Assembly (NCBI GenBank): GCA_937900695.1
Contig: CALCFD010000046.1
Location: forward strand, 1 to 64,000
DNA from: an uncultured Eubacterium sp.
GTDB lineage: Bacteria; Bacillota; Clostridia; Peptostreptococcales; Anaerovoracaceae
Length of the DNA stretch: 64,000 nt
Direction of reading: 5' to 3'
In this document: positions 8,059-16,495 of the stretch, in pieces
Layout: each line of letters begins with the position of its first letter
Numbering within the stretch: the first letter of the stretch is position 1
The notes under the pieces: model-generated
Told to the model about the DNA's origin: nothing
Seen by the model: the letters and a program-made list of their open reading frames with translations, nothing else
Database searches by the model: none
Made by a program: the position numbers and the translations under genes

Positions 8059-8775
8059 CTATATTTCTGTTAACTTCATTATCCACTTAAAAGCAACTAT
8101 AAATCCTATTAGAGCAACAGTCATAATCACTCTACCTATAAATGTCACATACATAGGTTCTAAATAATCTGGAGAAAAAATATTTAAAAATAAAATGATA
8201 AATATCGGAATTAATGCTACAATTTTAGACTCTAGTTGTTTTTGTGTCATAATTGCTTGAACTTCTCTTTGAATTTGCATTTTCTCTATAATAACCATAG
8301 TAGCATTAGAAATTACTCTCTGAATATCGCCACCTGTTACCCTAGTAGTCAAATATACATCTACAAAATCTTTAATATCATCAATTTGAGTCCTTACAGC
8401 AAAATCAATTAAAACCCTTTGCTCATCTGCATGATTATCATATATTTCTTTATTTACTTGATTTAATTCGACAACTAACAAAGCTTGGCTTCCATAAATC
8501 ATAGTTAAATACTTTTCACCTTCTTTTAAAGCTTCAAACATATATCTACCTGTAGCCATAGAAGATGATATAGAATAAAGCAAATCCTTAAATTGAGCTA
8601 ATATTACTTTTTTCTTTTTCATCGCTAAATAATTTATATATTCATCTTCAAACATTACTCCTGCTAATCCTCCAAGCATTGCAATCCAAAAGCTTTTGTA
8701 AAATAAATATGTAAATGCAGCAGCTAAAAAATATAAACAGATTTCAAATTTAACCTTATCCTTTTTATTTTTCAT
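8059..8775 (-). CDS. tadB: TadB-like pilus assembly membrane protein (T2SSF family)
   Basis: 238 residues. Two N-terminal helices are followed by the cytoplasmic T2SSF domain (FKDLLYSISSSMATGRYMFEAL, then RVTGGDIQRVISNA) and two C-terminal helices. The family usually has a longer N-terminal part, so this is a short form. It overlaps the end of tadA by 11 bases, as expected for coupled translation in a tad operon. Partner of TadC in the pilus platform. Confidence 0.85.
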   Translation of the reverse strand: MKNKKDKVKFEICLYFLAAAFTYLFYKSFWIAMLGGLAGVMFEDEYINYLAMKKKKVILAQFKDLLYSISSSMATGRYMFEALKEGEKYLTMIYGSQALLVVELNQVNKEIYDNHADEQRVLIDFAVRTQIDDIKDFVDVYLTTRVTGGDIQRVISNATMVIIEKMQIQREVQAIMTQKQLESKIVALIPIFIILFLNIFSPDYLEPMYVTFIGRVIMTVALIGFIVAFKWIMKLTEI

Positions 8776-9949
8776 ACTTGATTTCTTCTTTCTCCTTATT
8801 TATAAGCTCATTTCCAGTAGGCATTAGCTGACCATTTTTATATACATACAATTGATTAATATCAATTCTTCCATTTTCATTTATATATAGTTCCGATATT
8901 TCCATAACTTTTCTACTATGATCTGGCCTTCTACTCAAATGTATTATTATATCTATACCTTCAGCTATCTGTGAATCTATAGTTTCTATCGGAAAATTAG
9001 ACTCTTGCATATAAAGAGCTTCCATCCTTTTTATCATGCCCTTTACTGAATTACCATGACCAGTACATATGCCACTATGACCTGTATTTAAGCCATTTAA
9101 CATATTCAATAAAGCCTTCCCATCTCTTATTTCACCAATTAAAATTCTATCTGGCCTCATACGTAAACTAGTTTTTATAAGCTGATCCATAAGAATCCCA
9201 CCATTTCCAGAAGTATTAGCATTTTTACACTCTAGCCTTACAAGATTAGGAATATTATTAATAATTAATTCAGCACTATCTTCTATTACAATAACCCTTT
9301 CTTTTGAAGAAATCATACCTGCCATAGCATTTAAAAAGGTTGTTTTACCTGATGAAGTTCCTCCAGAAATAAAGAAATTATACTCAGCATCCATAAGCCT
9401 TTTGATAAATTTTACAGCCTCTCTATTAAGAGTCTCCCAATTTACTAAATCATCCATAGATATATTTTTTTCTGGAAATTTTCTTATTGTTAAAACAGGT
9501 CCCCCTAATGCTATGTTTTTATACACAGCATTAACTCTTGCTCCATCCTCTAAGCGCGCATCAACTATTGGATTCAGCTCATTTATTTCCCTGTGTACTC
9601 TACCTGAGACTCTTCGTATAACATCTTCTAATTCAGCTGTATCAAAAAACTCATCATCAACCTTAATTATTTCACCATTTTTCTCAACAAATATGCTTTT
9701 ATACCCATTGACCATTATCTCCGAAATGGTATCATCATCTAAGTATGGTTTTAGTACAGCGACATCACTTTTAATACTATCGACAGTTCTATGAATAACC
9801 CTATCAAGTTCTCTAATAGTTAAAAATTTGAAATCATCATTTCTAATAGCTTTTTTAACAACAAAATTATAAATATCATTATATTCATTTAATCCATTTG
9901 CTTGAGATATACTCTTTCGAACATCATCGACAAATTCTTTTACACTCAT
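8765..9949 (-). CDS. tadA: TadA/CpaF-family pilus assembly ATPase
   Basis: A secretion ATPase of 394 residues that powers Flp pilus assembly. Walker A GGTSSGKT is at residues 196-203; ASP-box, Walker B (RILIGEIRDG) and the CTGHGNS His-box follow in order. The N-terminal region has the CpaF motifs ISEIMVNGY and the RLEDGARVNAV block. Length is typical. The ATG at 9949 has GGAAG upstream. It is the first gene of the tad operon, behind a promoter with a palindromic -35 region. No TadV prepilin peptidase or CpaB gene is in the window. Confidence 0.93.
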   Translation of the reverse strand: MSVKEFVDDVRKSISQANGLNEYNDIYNFVVKKAIRNDDFKFLTIRELDRVIHRTVDSIKSDVAVLKPYLDDDTISEIMVNGYKSIFVEKNGEIIKVDDEFFDTAELEDVIRRVSGRVHREINELNPIVDARLEDGARVNAVYKNIALGGPVLTIRKFPEKNISMDDLVNWETLNREAVKFIKRLMDAEYNFFISGGTSSGKTTFLNAMAGMISSKERVIVIEDSAELIINNIPNLVRLECKNANTSGNGGILMDQLIKTSLRMRPDRILIGEIRDGKALLNMLNGLNTGHSGICTGHGNSVKGMIKRMEALYMQESNFPIETIDSQIAEGIDIIIHLSRRPDHSRKVMEISELYINENGRIDINQLYVYKNGQLMPTGNELINKEKEEIKYEK

Positions 9950-9986
9950 TTACATTACTTCCTTTATTTACCATTTTTATATTTTT

Positions 9987-10015
9987 ATAATAATCCATTT
10001 TTAAAATACTTGCAA
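9987..10015 (-). promoter_or_regulatory. Promoter of the tad operon
   Basis: On the minus strand TTGCAA (-35, 10010-10015) is 17 bases from TATTAT (-10, 9987-9992), about 40 bases before tadA. The -35 box is the centre of a 16-base perfect palindrome. Confidence 0.6.
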
Positions 10016-10040
10016 GTATTATTTGTAAATATTTGTAAAT
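10005..10040. promoter_or_regulatory. Palindrome and tandem 10-mers at the tad promoter
   Basis: AATACTTGCAAGTATT (10005-10020) is a perfect 16-base palindrome lying over the -35 box. Immediately upstream in the transcription direction are two head-to-tail copies of ATTTGTAAAT (10021-10040). This looks like an operator plus a second binding site; the regulator is unknown. Confidence 0.5.
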
Positions 10041-10054
10041 TCTATTTTGAATAT

Positions 10055-10093
10055 AAAAAAACTCTCTTTGCTTTTATCGCAAAGAGAGTTTTT
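10055..10093 (-). terminator. Terminator after nptA1
   Basis: On the minus strand AAAAACTCTCTTTGC pairs with GCAAAGAGAGTTTTT around a six-base loop and continues in T-rich sequence. It separates nptA1 from the tad promoter. Confidence 0.85.
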
Positions 10094-10121
10094 CGAGTAT
10101 AAATGTGAGTTTATTTATAAT

Positions 10122-11807
10122 TTAATTGCTCAATGAATTTTTAACTGTATAACCTTTAATAACAGCTTCTGCGATATTATTACAGCTATCACCCATTCTT
10201 TCAATGTTATGAACAACATCTAAAAATACAACTGTAACTGCAGGTGAACATGTATTATCTCCAAGTCTATGCATATGATCTTTTCTGATTTCAAGCTCTA
10301 ACTTATTAATTTTTTCCTCTTCATCTAACACATTACTAGCTAGCTTTGGATTTCCTGTTTCCAAACACTGGATAGTATCAACAATCATATTTTCAATCAT
10401 ATTAAAGCAAGTGTCGATTTCCTTGTTAGCCACTTCAGAAAACGTGTACTTATTTTTACTTCTGTCTTCAGCTAAATCAATAATGTTTTTACAATAGTCA
10501 CCTATATGTTCTATATCGGAAGCTACATGCATTAACGCTGCTACACGTTCCTTCTGGAAATCTGTAATACTTTCAGCAGCTAAAATCTGTGACAAATATT
10601 CAATAGTCTTAGTTCTTAATTTGTTAACAATGCTATCTGTCTCAATTACTTCATTTGCTTCAGATAAATCAATATCAACAAAAGCTTTTCTAGATTTTTT
10701 TACCATTTCAAAAGCAAGTGTAGCATTTCTTGATAATTCCTGAATTGCTAGATGAATGGCAAATACAGGATGTTCAAGTGCATTATTATCTAAGAAAATT
10801 GGCTCATCACCAAGTTTTTCTTTATCTTCACCTGGAACAATTTTAGTTACGATCTTTACTAATACCCAAATAAATGGTAAGAAAATTATAGTGTTAGTTA
10901 AGTTAAATAGTAAATGTGAATTTGCTATCTGTCTTGAAATAACTTCAACTTCTGGACCTGATGGTGAAATCATAGTAATTACATCTGCTATCTGTGGTAT
11001 AAACCAAATAAATATAAGCGTACCACAAACATTGAAAATTGTATGAGCTACAGCTGTTCTCTTAGCATTAATTGAAGCACCAATAGATGCTAATAAAGCT
11101 GTAATTGTTGTACCTATGTTATCACCAAATAAGATAGGTAATGCACCTTGTAGTCCTAATATACTGTGAATGCCATCAGGACCTGCAGTTGCTGCTAAGT
11201 TCTGAAGTACAGCAATTGTAGCAGATGATGACTGTACTATTACTGTCATAAGTGTACCAACTAAAACACCTAATACAGGAACATCTGCAACCTGCATCAT
11301 AAGATCTGTAAATACAGGTGACTGTGCAAGTGGCTTCATTGTATCTCCCATTGTGTTAATACCTACAAACAGTAGACCAAATCCAAATAAAATCTGACCT
11401 ATTTTTACAGCAAGCTCTTTTTTCTTAAAGAAGAAATACATTACAAATCCAACAAATACAAATATCCAAGCGTAGTCGCCTATATTAAAAGCAATAAGCT
11501 GCGCTGTAATTGTTGTACCTATGTTAGCACCAAGAATAACACTAATCGCCTGTGGTAGCTTCATTAAGCCTGCACTAACAAAACCTATAACCATTACAGT
11601 AGTAGCTGAACTTGACTGTAGTACTGCAGTTACAAGAGCACCTGCTATAACTCCTAAAACAGGGTTAGCAGTAAGCATTGATAAAATATTTCTCATCTTA
11701 TCGCCAGCTGCTTTCTGCAAACCATCACTCATTAAATTCATACCATAGATGAATACTGCTAGACCTCCAAGTAAGGTCGCAATCATCTGGAAAACCTCTT
11801 GACTCAT
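10122..11807 (-). CDS. nptA: Na+/phosphate symporter with C-terminal PhoU domain (copy 1)
   Basis: 561 residues. The N-terminal half has two inverted Na_Pi_cotrans repeats, each with the substrate motif QSSSAT (residues 64-69 and near 197), and at least eight membrane helices. After about residue 340 a soluble helical PhoU-like domain with two three-helix repeats follows. It should import inorganic phosphate with sodium. It is a close paralogue of the copy at 13538-15244. A PhoP-type box lies upstream at 11870-11908, an AGGAGG site precedes the ATG, and terminators lie on both sides, so it is a single-gene transcript. Confidence 0.92.
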   Translation of the reverse strand: MSQEVFQMIATLLGGLAVFIYGMNLMSDGLQKAAGDKMRNILSMLTANPVLGVIAGALVTAVLQSSSATTVMVIGFVSAGLMKLPQAISVILGANIGTTITAQLIAFNIGDYAWIFVFVGFVMYFFFKKKELAVKIGQILFGFGLLFVGINTMGDTMKPLAQSPVFTDLMMQVADVPVLGVLVGTLMTVIVQSSSATIAVLQNLAATAGPDGIHSILGLQGALPILFGDNIGTTITALLASIGASINAKRTAVAHTIFNVCGTLIFIWFIPQIADVITMISPSGPEVEVISRQIANSHLLFNLTNTIIFLPFIWVLVKIVTKIVPGEDKEKLGDEPIFLDNNALEHPVFAIHLAIQELSRNATLAFEMVKKSRKAFVDIDLSEANEVIETDSIVNKLRTKTIEYLSQILAAESITDFQKERVAALMHVASDIEHIGDYCKNIIDLAEDRSKNKYTFSEVANKEIDTCFNMIENMIVDTIQCLETGNPKLASNVLDEEEKINKLELEIRKDHMHRLGDNTCSPAVTVVFLDVVHNIERMGDSCNNIAEAVIKGYTVKNSLSN

Positions 11808-11869
11808 ATATCAATTCCTCCTAATTGATTTCTTTTACTCTTAACTTAAGTACTATTTTACTTTAGAAT

Positions 11870-11908
11870 TGTTTATAAAATATTAAAGAAATGTTAAGAG
11901 TATGTAAA
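11870..11908 (-). promoter_or_regulatory. Pho box upstream of nptA copy 1
   Basis: On the minus strand four hexamers TTTACA, TTAACA, TTAATA and TAAACA are each separated by exactly five bases. This 11-base period of TTnACA-type repeats is the known form of a PhoP-binding site in Bacillus. It lies about 63 bases before the start codon, and the PhoP-type regulator gene is next to it. Confidence 0.78.
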
Positions 11909-11924
11909 TTATTATACTTTTATT

Positions 11925-11963
11925 AAAAAAACCCTTATCATCTTAACTTATGATAAGGGTTTT
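11925..11963 (-). terminator. Terminator after phoR
   Basis: On the minus strand AACCCTTATCAT pairs with ATGATAAGGGTT around an eight-base loop, followed by a run of T. It ends the nptA2-phoP-phoR unit. Confidence 0.9.
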
Positions 11964-11974
11964 CAAACATATTA

Positions 11975-12859
11975 TTATTTTTTCATCATTATGTGAAACA
12001 CTGATCCTTCTCCAGGGGTACTTTCAACTTTTAATTCTCCATTAAACAGTGCAGCAGTATGCTTCACTATAGATAATCCAAGTCCTGTACCTCCCACTTT
12101 TCTAGACCTTGACTTATCTACTCTGTAAAATCTTTCAGCTATTCTATCAAGATCTTTTTTCTCGATGCCAATACCATCATCTCTAACACTTATGGTTATA
12201 GTTTCATCATCTATTTTACTACTAATCCAAACATGTCCATATTCACTTCCATATTTAATAGCATTTTCAGCCAAATTCATAATCATCTGCTTAAACTTAT
12301 CTTCGCTACCATCCAAATAAAGGTTCTTGTCCACATCATTGATTATCGTTATACTTCTTCCATTTGCTATTGGCCCTAGTACCTCACAAATACCATCTAT
12401 TAATTGAGAAACATTAAAGTGCTCTTTTGATGAATCCATACGACTTTCAATATCTGATAATACTAGAATATCATTTATAAGCCTTTTTAATCTTGCAGTT
12501 TCTATAGCTATAATATCTATAAATCGATCTCTTGTTTCTGGGTCATTTACAGCACCTGCTTGCAAAGTTTCGATGAAGCCAGAAATAGATGTAAGTGGAG
12601 TTTTTAATTCATGGCTTACATTAGCTACAAATTCAGAACGCATATTTTCCACTTGTTTATTTTCTTCTTTCATCTGTTCAACTCGCTTACGCATATTATT
12701 AACAGGTTCTGTCATCCAGTAAGCAAGTAAAATCAACCCTGCACTCGTAATAGTAAAACAAACTATAAATAAAGCCATTATATTGTCTTTAATAAAAACT
12801 GCAGCAAGTGTATTAAAACATGCTACTAACAATGCTAATACCACACATCTTGTTCTCAT
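11975..12859 (-). CDS. phoR: PhoR-like sensor histidine kinase, short form without sensor domain
   Basis: 294 residues. Two membrane helices (about 5-22 and 28-48) are joined by a loop of only a few residues, so there is no extracytoplasmic sensor domain, and no PAS domain follows. A short linker leads to HisKA with the phospho-acceptor H83 (FVANVSHELKTPLTS) and a complete HATPase_c domain (N box LAENAIKYG, DDGIGIE, GTGLGLSIV). The ATG overlaps the phoP stop by four bases. It is expected to phosphorylate the adjacent regulator, with input perhaps from the neighbouring PhoU-fused transporters. Confidence 0.85.
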   Translation of the reverse strand: MRTRCVVLALLVACFNTLAAVFIKDNIMALFIVCFTITSAGLILLAYWMTEPVNNMRKRVEQMKEENKQVENMRSEFVANVSHELKTPLTSISGFIETLQAGAVNDPETRDRFIDIIAIETARLKRLINDILVLSDIESRMDSSKEHFNVSQLIDGICEVLGPIANGRSITIINDVDKNLYLDGSEDKFKQMIMNLAENAIKYGSEYGHVWISSKIDDETITISVRDDGIGIEKKDLDRIAERFYRVDKSRSRKVGGTGLGLSIVKHTAALFNGELKVESTPGEGSVFHIMMKK

Positions 12860-13560
12860 TTAAGCTTATAACCTCTTCCTCTAATTGTTTCAATATATTC
12901 TTCACCAGTATTATCTTGACCAAGCTTTTGTCGTAGATGCCTAATATGAACATCTACAGTACGTGTTTCGCCTACATAATCAATTCCCCAAACTTTATCT
13001 AAGAGTTCATCACGAGAATAAACCCTTCCACGATTTTTGGCAAGAAATGACAATAATTCGTATTCTTTATATGTAAGTTCAATAGACTCTCCATGAACCA
13101 TCACTTGATGTCTGCCTTGATCAATAATAATATCTCCAGCATTTATATTATCCAAAGTATCATTATCTTCCTTAACATCTGCCGTTTTTTCATTAAAATC
13201 GTATCTTCTTAATACAGCTTTAATACGAGCTAGTAGCTCTCTAATACCAAATGGCTTAGCGATATAGTCATCAGCGCCAAATTCTAGTCCTAAAACCTTA
13301 TCAACTTCTTCTGACTTAGCAGTAAGCATAATTATAGGAATATTAATTCCTTCAGACCTTAGTTCCCTACAAATTTCATAACCATCTTTACCAGGTAACA
13401 TGATATCTAGTAGGATTAAATCTGGTTTTTCTTTATAAGCTAATGTTATTCCAGTAATACCATCTTCAGCTTCTACTGCTTCATAACCATTAGCTTTTAA
13501 ATTATAGGTTACTAACTCTCGAATATTAACTTCATCTTCAATTATTAGTATTTTTTTCAT
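12856..13560 (-). CDS. phoP: PhoP/PhoB-type response regulator
   Basis: 234 residues, an OmpR/PhoB-family regulator. The receiver domain has acidic residues near 8-10, phospho-acceptor D52, T80 and K102. The C-terminal winged helix ends in VHIRHLRQKLG and IETIRGRGYKL. It starts 23 bases inside the end of nptA2 in another frame and overlaps phoR by four, so translation is probably coupled. Location between two phosphate transporters with Pho boxes supports a role in the phosphate starvation response. Confidence 0.9.
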   Translation of the reverse strand: MKKILIIEDEVNIRELVTYNLKANGYEAVEAEDGITGITLAYKEKPDLILLDIMLPGKDGYEICRELRSEGINIPIIMLTAKSEEVDKVLGLEFGADDYIAKPFGIRELLARIKAVLRRYDFNEKTADVKEDNDTLDNINAGDIIIDQGRHQVMVHGESIELTYKEYELLSFLAKNRGRVYSRDELLDKVWGIDYVGETRTVDVHIRHLRQKLGQDNTGEEYIETIRGRGYKLK

Positions 13561-15244
13561 CTGTTTTCATTCTCTTTCTTTCTTTATGACCTTTAAGAAC
13601 AGCTTCGGCTATATTATTACAGCTGTCTCCAATTCTTTCTAGGTTGTGTATTGCATCAATATATACTACTGTTACAGCTGGTGAACACTGACCAACTTCT
13701 AGTCTATTCATATGCTTTGTTCTAAGTTTTCCTTCTAGGCTATTAATACCTTCTTCTTGAACCAAAATCTCATTGGCAATTTCAGGACTACCAGAAGCTA
13801 AAGCTTCAAATGTGTCAGCCATCATAACCTTAATCTTATCAAAACATTCATAAATTTCCGAATATGCTGTATCAGATAGTTTATATTTATTCTTAACTTT
13901 TTCCTGTGATAAAGTTACAATATTTTTACTATAATCTCCAATATGTTCAATATCACCTGCAACATGGAATAAAGCAGCAACTGTCTGTTTTTGGAACTCC
14001 GTTATACTCTCACTTGATAGAATCATAGATAAATATTTTAATATTTCATCTCGCAAATGATTGATAACATTATCTGCCTCCATAATTTCATCTACTTCGC
14101 TTAAGTCACCTGAAATAAATGATTTCTTAGCTTTAAGAACCATATCTGTTACCATATTACCAGTTCTTACCAATTCTTGAATTGCTAAATGGATAGCAAA
14201 TACCGGCTGACCAATAACATTATAATCTAAATACATAGGTTCTGTTGTCAATGATTGCTTATCTTCACCTGGAATAATCTTAGTAACGATCTTTACTAAT
14301 AACCAAATAAAAGGTAAGAAAATCAATGTACATGCTATATTAAATAGCATATGTGCATTTGCAATTTCTCTTGCTATTACATCTACCTCAGCTCCACCCG
14401 GTGAAATGTACTGAATAAATTTTGAAATCTGTGGGATAAACCAAATAAATATCAAAGTACCACCAAAGTTAAAAATAGTATGAGCTACCGCTGTTCTTTT
14501 AGCATTTATAGAAGCACCAATAGCCGCTAACAAGGCTGTAATTGTTGTACCTATGTTACTACCAAATAGTATTGGTAAAGCACCTTGCAATCCAATAATT
14601 GATGTTACTCCATCTGGACCTGCAGTTGCAGCTAAATTTTGTAATACAGCAATAACTGCCGAAGATGACTGAATAATCATGGTCATTATAGTACCTAAAA
14701 CCACACCTAAAATAGGAATATCTGATACCTTCATCATCCAATCAGTAAAAATCGGTGATTGTGCTAATGGTTCCATAGTATCACCCATAGTATTGATACC
14801 TACAAACAGTAATCCAAAACCAAATAAAATTTCACCAATATCTGCAACTTTTTCATTTGATTTTAAGAAAAACATCATTACAAATCCAATAAATACACCA
14901 ATCCAAGCATAATCGCCAATATCAAAAGCGATAAGCTGTGCTGTAATTGTTGTACCTATATTAGCACCTAAAATAACACTAATAGCTTGAGGTAACTTCA
15001 TAAGGCCTGCACTAACAAAACCTATAACCATTACCGTTGTTGCACTTGAACTCTGTAAAACGGCTGTTGTTACCGCACCAGCTAAAACACCTAAAACTGG
15101 ATTAGCAGTAAGCATTGACAAAATATTTCTCATCTTATCACCAGCTGCCTTCTGCAGACCTTCTGACATAAGATTCATACCAAATATGAATACCGCCAAA
15201 CCGCCTAACAAAGTCGTAACAACTTGAAATACATCAAATTCCAT
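13538..15244 (-). CDS. nptA: Na+/phosphate symporter with C-terminal PhoU domain (copy 2)
   Basis: 568 residues, with the same architecture as copy 1: two QSSSAT/QSSSAV repeats in the membrane part and a PhoU-like domain from about residue 340. The two copies are near-identical over the transport segments. The frame opens with an ATG at 15256, but GGAGG sits directly before the ATG at 15244, and that start aligns with copy 1. The C-terminal tail is longer and overlaps phoP by 23 bases. It heads the nptA2-phoP-phoR unit behind a strong Pho box. Confidence 0.92.
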   Translation of the reverse strand: MEFDVFQVVTTLLGGLAVFIFGMNLMSEGLQKAAGDKMRNILSMLTANPVLGVLAGAVTTAVLQSSSATTVMVIGFVSAGLMKLPQAISVILGANIGTTITAQLIAFDIGDYAWIGVFIGFVMMFFLKSNEKVADIGEILFGFGLLFVGINTMGDTMEPLAQSPIFTDWMMKVSDIPILGVVLGTIMTMIIQSSSAVIAVLQNLAATAGPDGVTSIIGLQGALPILFGSNIGTTITALLAAIGASINAKRTAVAHTIFNFGGTLIFIWFIPQISKFIQYISPGGAEVDVIAREIANAHMLFNIACTLIFLPFIWLLVKIVTKIIPGEDKQSLTTEPMYLDYNVIGQPVFAIHLAIQELVRTGNMVTDMVLKAKKSFISGDLSEVDEIMEADNVINHLRDEILKYLSMILSSESITEFQKQTVAALFHVAGDIEHIGDYSKNIVTLSQEKVKNKYKLSDTAYSEIYECFDKIKVMMADTFEALASGSPEIANEILVQEEGINSLEGKLRTKHMNRLEVGQCSPAVTVVYIDAIHNLERIGDSCNNIAEAVLKGHKERKRMKTDEKNTNN

Positions 15245-15307
15245 AAACTCCTCCATTTTTACTCATATATACTATATTTATATTTTAATTTACACAGCTT
15301 ATATAAA

Positions 15308-15346
15308 TGTTAAGTTTATGTTAAATTTATGTTAATTTGCTGTAAA
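15308..15346 (-). promoter_or_regulatory. Pho box upstream of nptA copy 2
   Basis: On the minus strand TTTACA is followed by three copies of TTAACA, each separated by exactly five bases (11-base period). It is a near-perfect tandem PhoP site, 63 bases before the start codon and directly after the stop of the upstream ATPase gene. AT-rich -10 candidates follow. Confidence 0.82.
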
Positions 15347-15359
15347 GCTTTTAAATTAG

Positions 15360-16397
15360 CTATTTATTAGCTATAAAAGTAATTAAATTTCTTACACCTT
15401 TGCCAAATTCACCATCTATTTCAATGTCTATTTTACCATTTTGTAACACAAATGCTTCTTTTTCTTCATAAATACCTACATCAATATTTTCAGCAAGCTT
15501 ATTTTCAACTTCAAAAAACTCATCAAATTTAGGATTACCTTTATATCTCATATTTTCTACAATTATTTTCCTTCCAAAGTCTATGCCTAAACTGTTTTTT
15601 ATCTTTTCTTCGAAATCAGATTTAAAACCACATCCTATATAAATATTGTAATCTGCTATTTTTCTTACATATTTAGCTTTATCATCTAATGAAGAACCTG
15701 TATCTATTACTATTCTTCTAAACTGTGAATTTTCTATAATCAATCTTATGAATTTTAAGAAATCGCCTTCATCTAAATTTAAAATTTCATTTTCAATATT
15801 TAACATATTAAATGCTCTTATGCCATATTGATTTTCTGTTAAATAGCTATTAATATTACACTTATCATCTAAAAAAATTATGCGGTAAAGGTAATCTCTA
15901 ATGCTTAAGCCTTGATGCATATTGAAAAAATCTATTTCTTCATGGGCATTTCCTAAAGATAAATAAAGAATATTCTCATTAGATGCCATAGCGTAATCCT
16001 TTGCCATTGCAAATGCAATACTTGTACAACCTACACCTCCTTTTGCCGAAGAAAATACATTAATAATGGGTTTTTTCTCATTTAAGGTATTATCAATATA
16101 ATTACCTGTAGCATCATAATAAATATCTATCATCCTATTTATATATTCACTCGCACGAGAATACTTATATATCTCGTCTTTATTAAGTTTTTCATTTTTT
16201 TCCACTATATAACAACAAGGCTTATTATCTATATCAATGCTTTTTCCATCTATTAAGACAAAATCATAATCATTAATACTTTCCTTTGTATTAACTGAAG
16301 ATATATTTATATTTGACTGGATACTTCTTATACAACGACAAACTGTTTCAGCATATTGTAAATCATTGGATATAATAACCGCATTTATATTTTCCAT
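15360..16397 (-). CDS. CpaE/TadZ-like P-loop ATPase (MinD/ParA superfamily)
   Basis: 345 residues. The first hundred residues look like a degenerate receiver-type domain (VIISNDLQYAETVCRCI ... DYDFVLIDG). A deviant Walker A, KGGVGCTS, follows at 119-126, preceded by INVFSSA, with the VIDTGSSLD block further on. This two-part plan is that of TadZ/CpaE, which places the Tad pilus machine at the cell surface. In most tad loci the gene sits next to tadA; here the phosphate cassette lies between them. A solitary ParA-like function is the alternative. Good promoter and GGAGGT site upstream. Confidence 0.68.
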   Translation of the reverse strand: MENINAVIISNDLQYAETVCRCIRSIQSNINISSVNTKESINDYDFVLIDGKSIDIDNKPCCYIVEKNEKLNKDEIYKYSRASEYINRMIDIYYDATGNYIDNTLNEKKPIINVFSSAKGGVGCTSIAFAMAKDYAMASNENILYLSLGNAHEEIDFFNMHQGLSIRDYLYRIIFLDDKCNINSYLTENQYGIRAFNMLNIENEILNLDEGDFLKFIRLIIENSQFRRIVIDTGSSLDDKAKYVRKIADYNIYIGCGFKSDFEEKIKNSLGIDFGRKIIVENMRYKGNPKFDEFFEVENKLAENIDVGIYEEKEAFVLQNGKIDIEIDGEFGKGVRNLITFIANK

Positions 16398-16417
16398 TAT
16401 TTACCACCTCCAATTAC

Positions 16418-16445
16418 ATTATATATATTTGGTAATATTTTACAA
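16418..16445 (-). promoter_or_regulatory. Promoter of the CpaE/TadZ-like gene
   Basis: On the minus strand TTGTAA (16440-16445) is 16 bases from a perfect TATAAT (16418-16423), about 20 bases before the start codon. The predicted leader is very short. Confidence 0.65.
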
Positions 16446-16454
16446 TACATTTTT

Positions 16455-16484
16455 TAAAAAAAAGACCCTAGCAATATAGGGTCT
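16455..16484 (-). terminator. Terminator after ppdK
   Basis: On the minus strand AGACCCTA pairs with TAGGGTCT around a six-base loop, followed by eight T residues; it begins 12 bases after the ppdK stop. Confidence 0.92.
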
Positions 16485-16495
16485 AAATAATAATT

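Noticed and set aside
10122..15244. The two nptA copies as flanking repeats of a composite mobile element
   Set aside because: They are full-length functional paralogues with separate Pho boxes and diverged DNA, and no transposase or inverted ends are present.
16398..16495. Riboswitch in the intergenic region upstream of the CpaE-like gene or at ppdK
   Set aside because: Only a promoter and a simple terminator fit; there is no further conserved structure.
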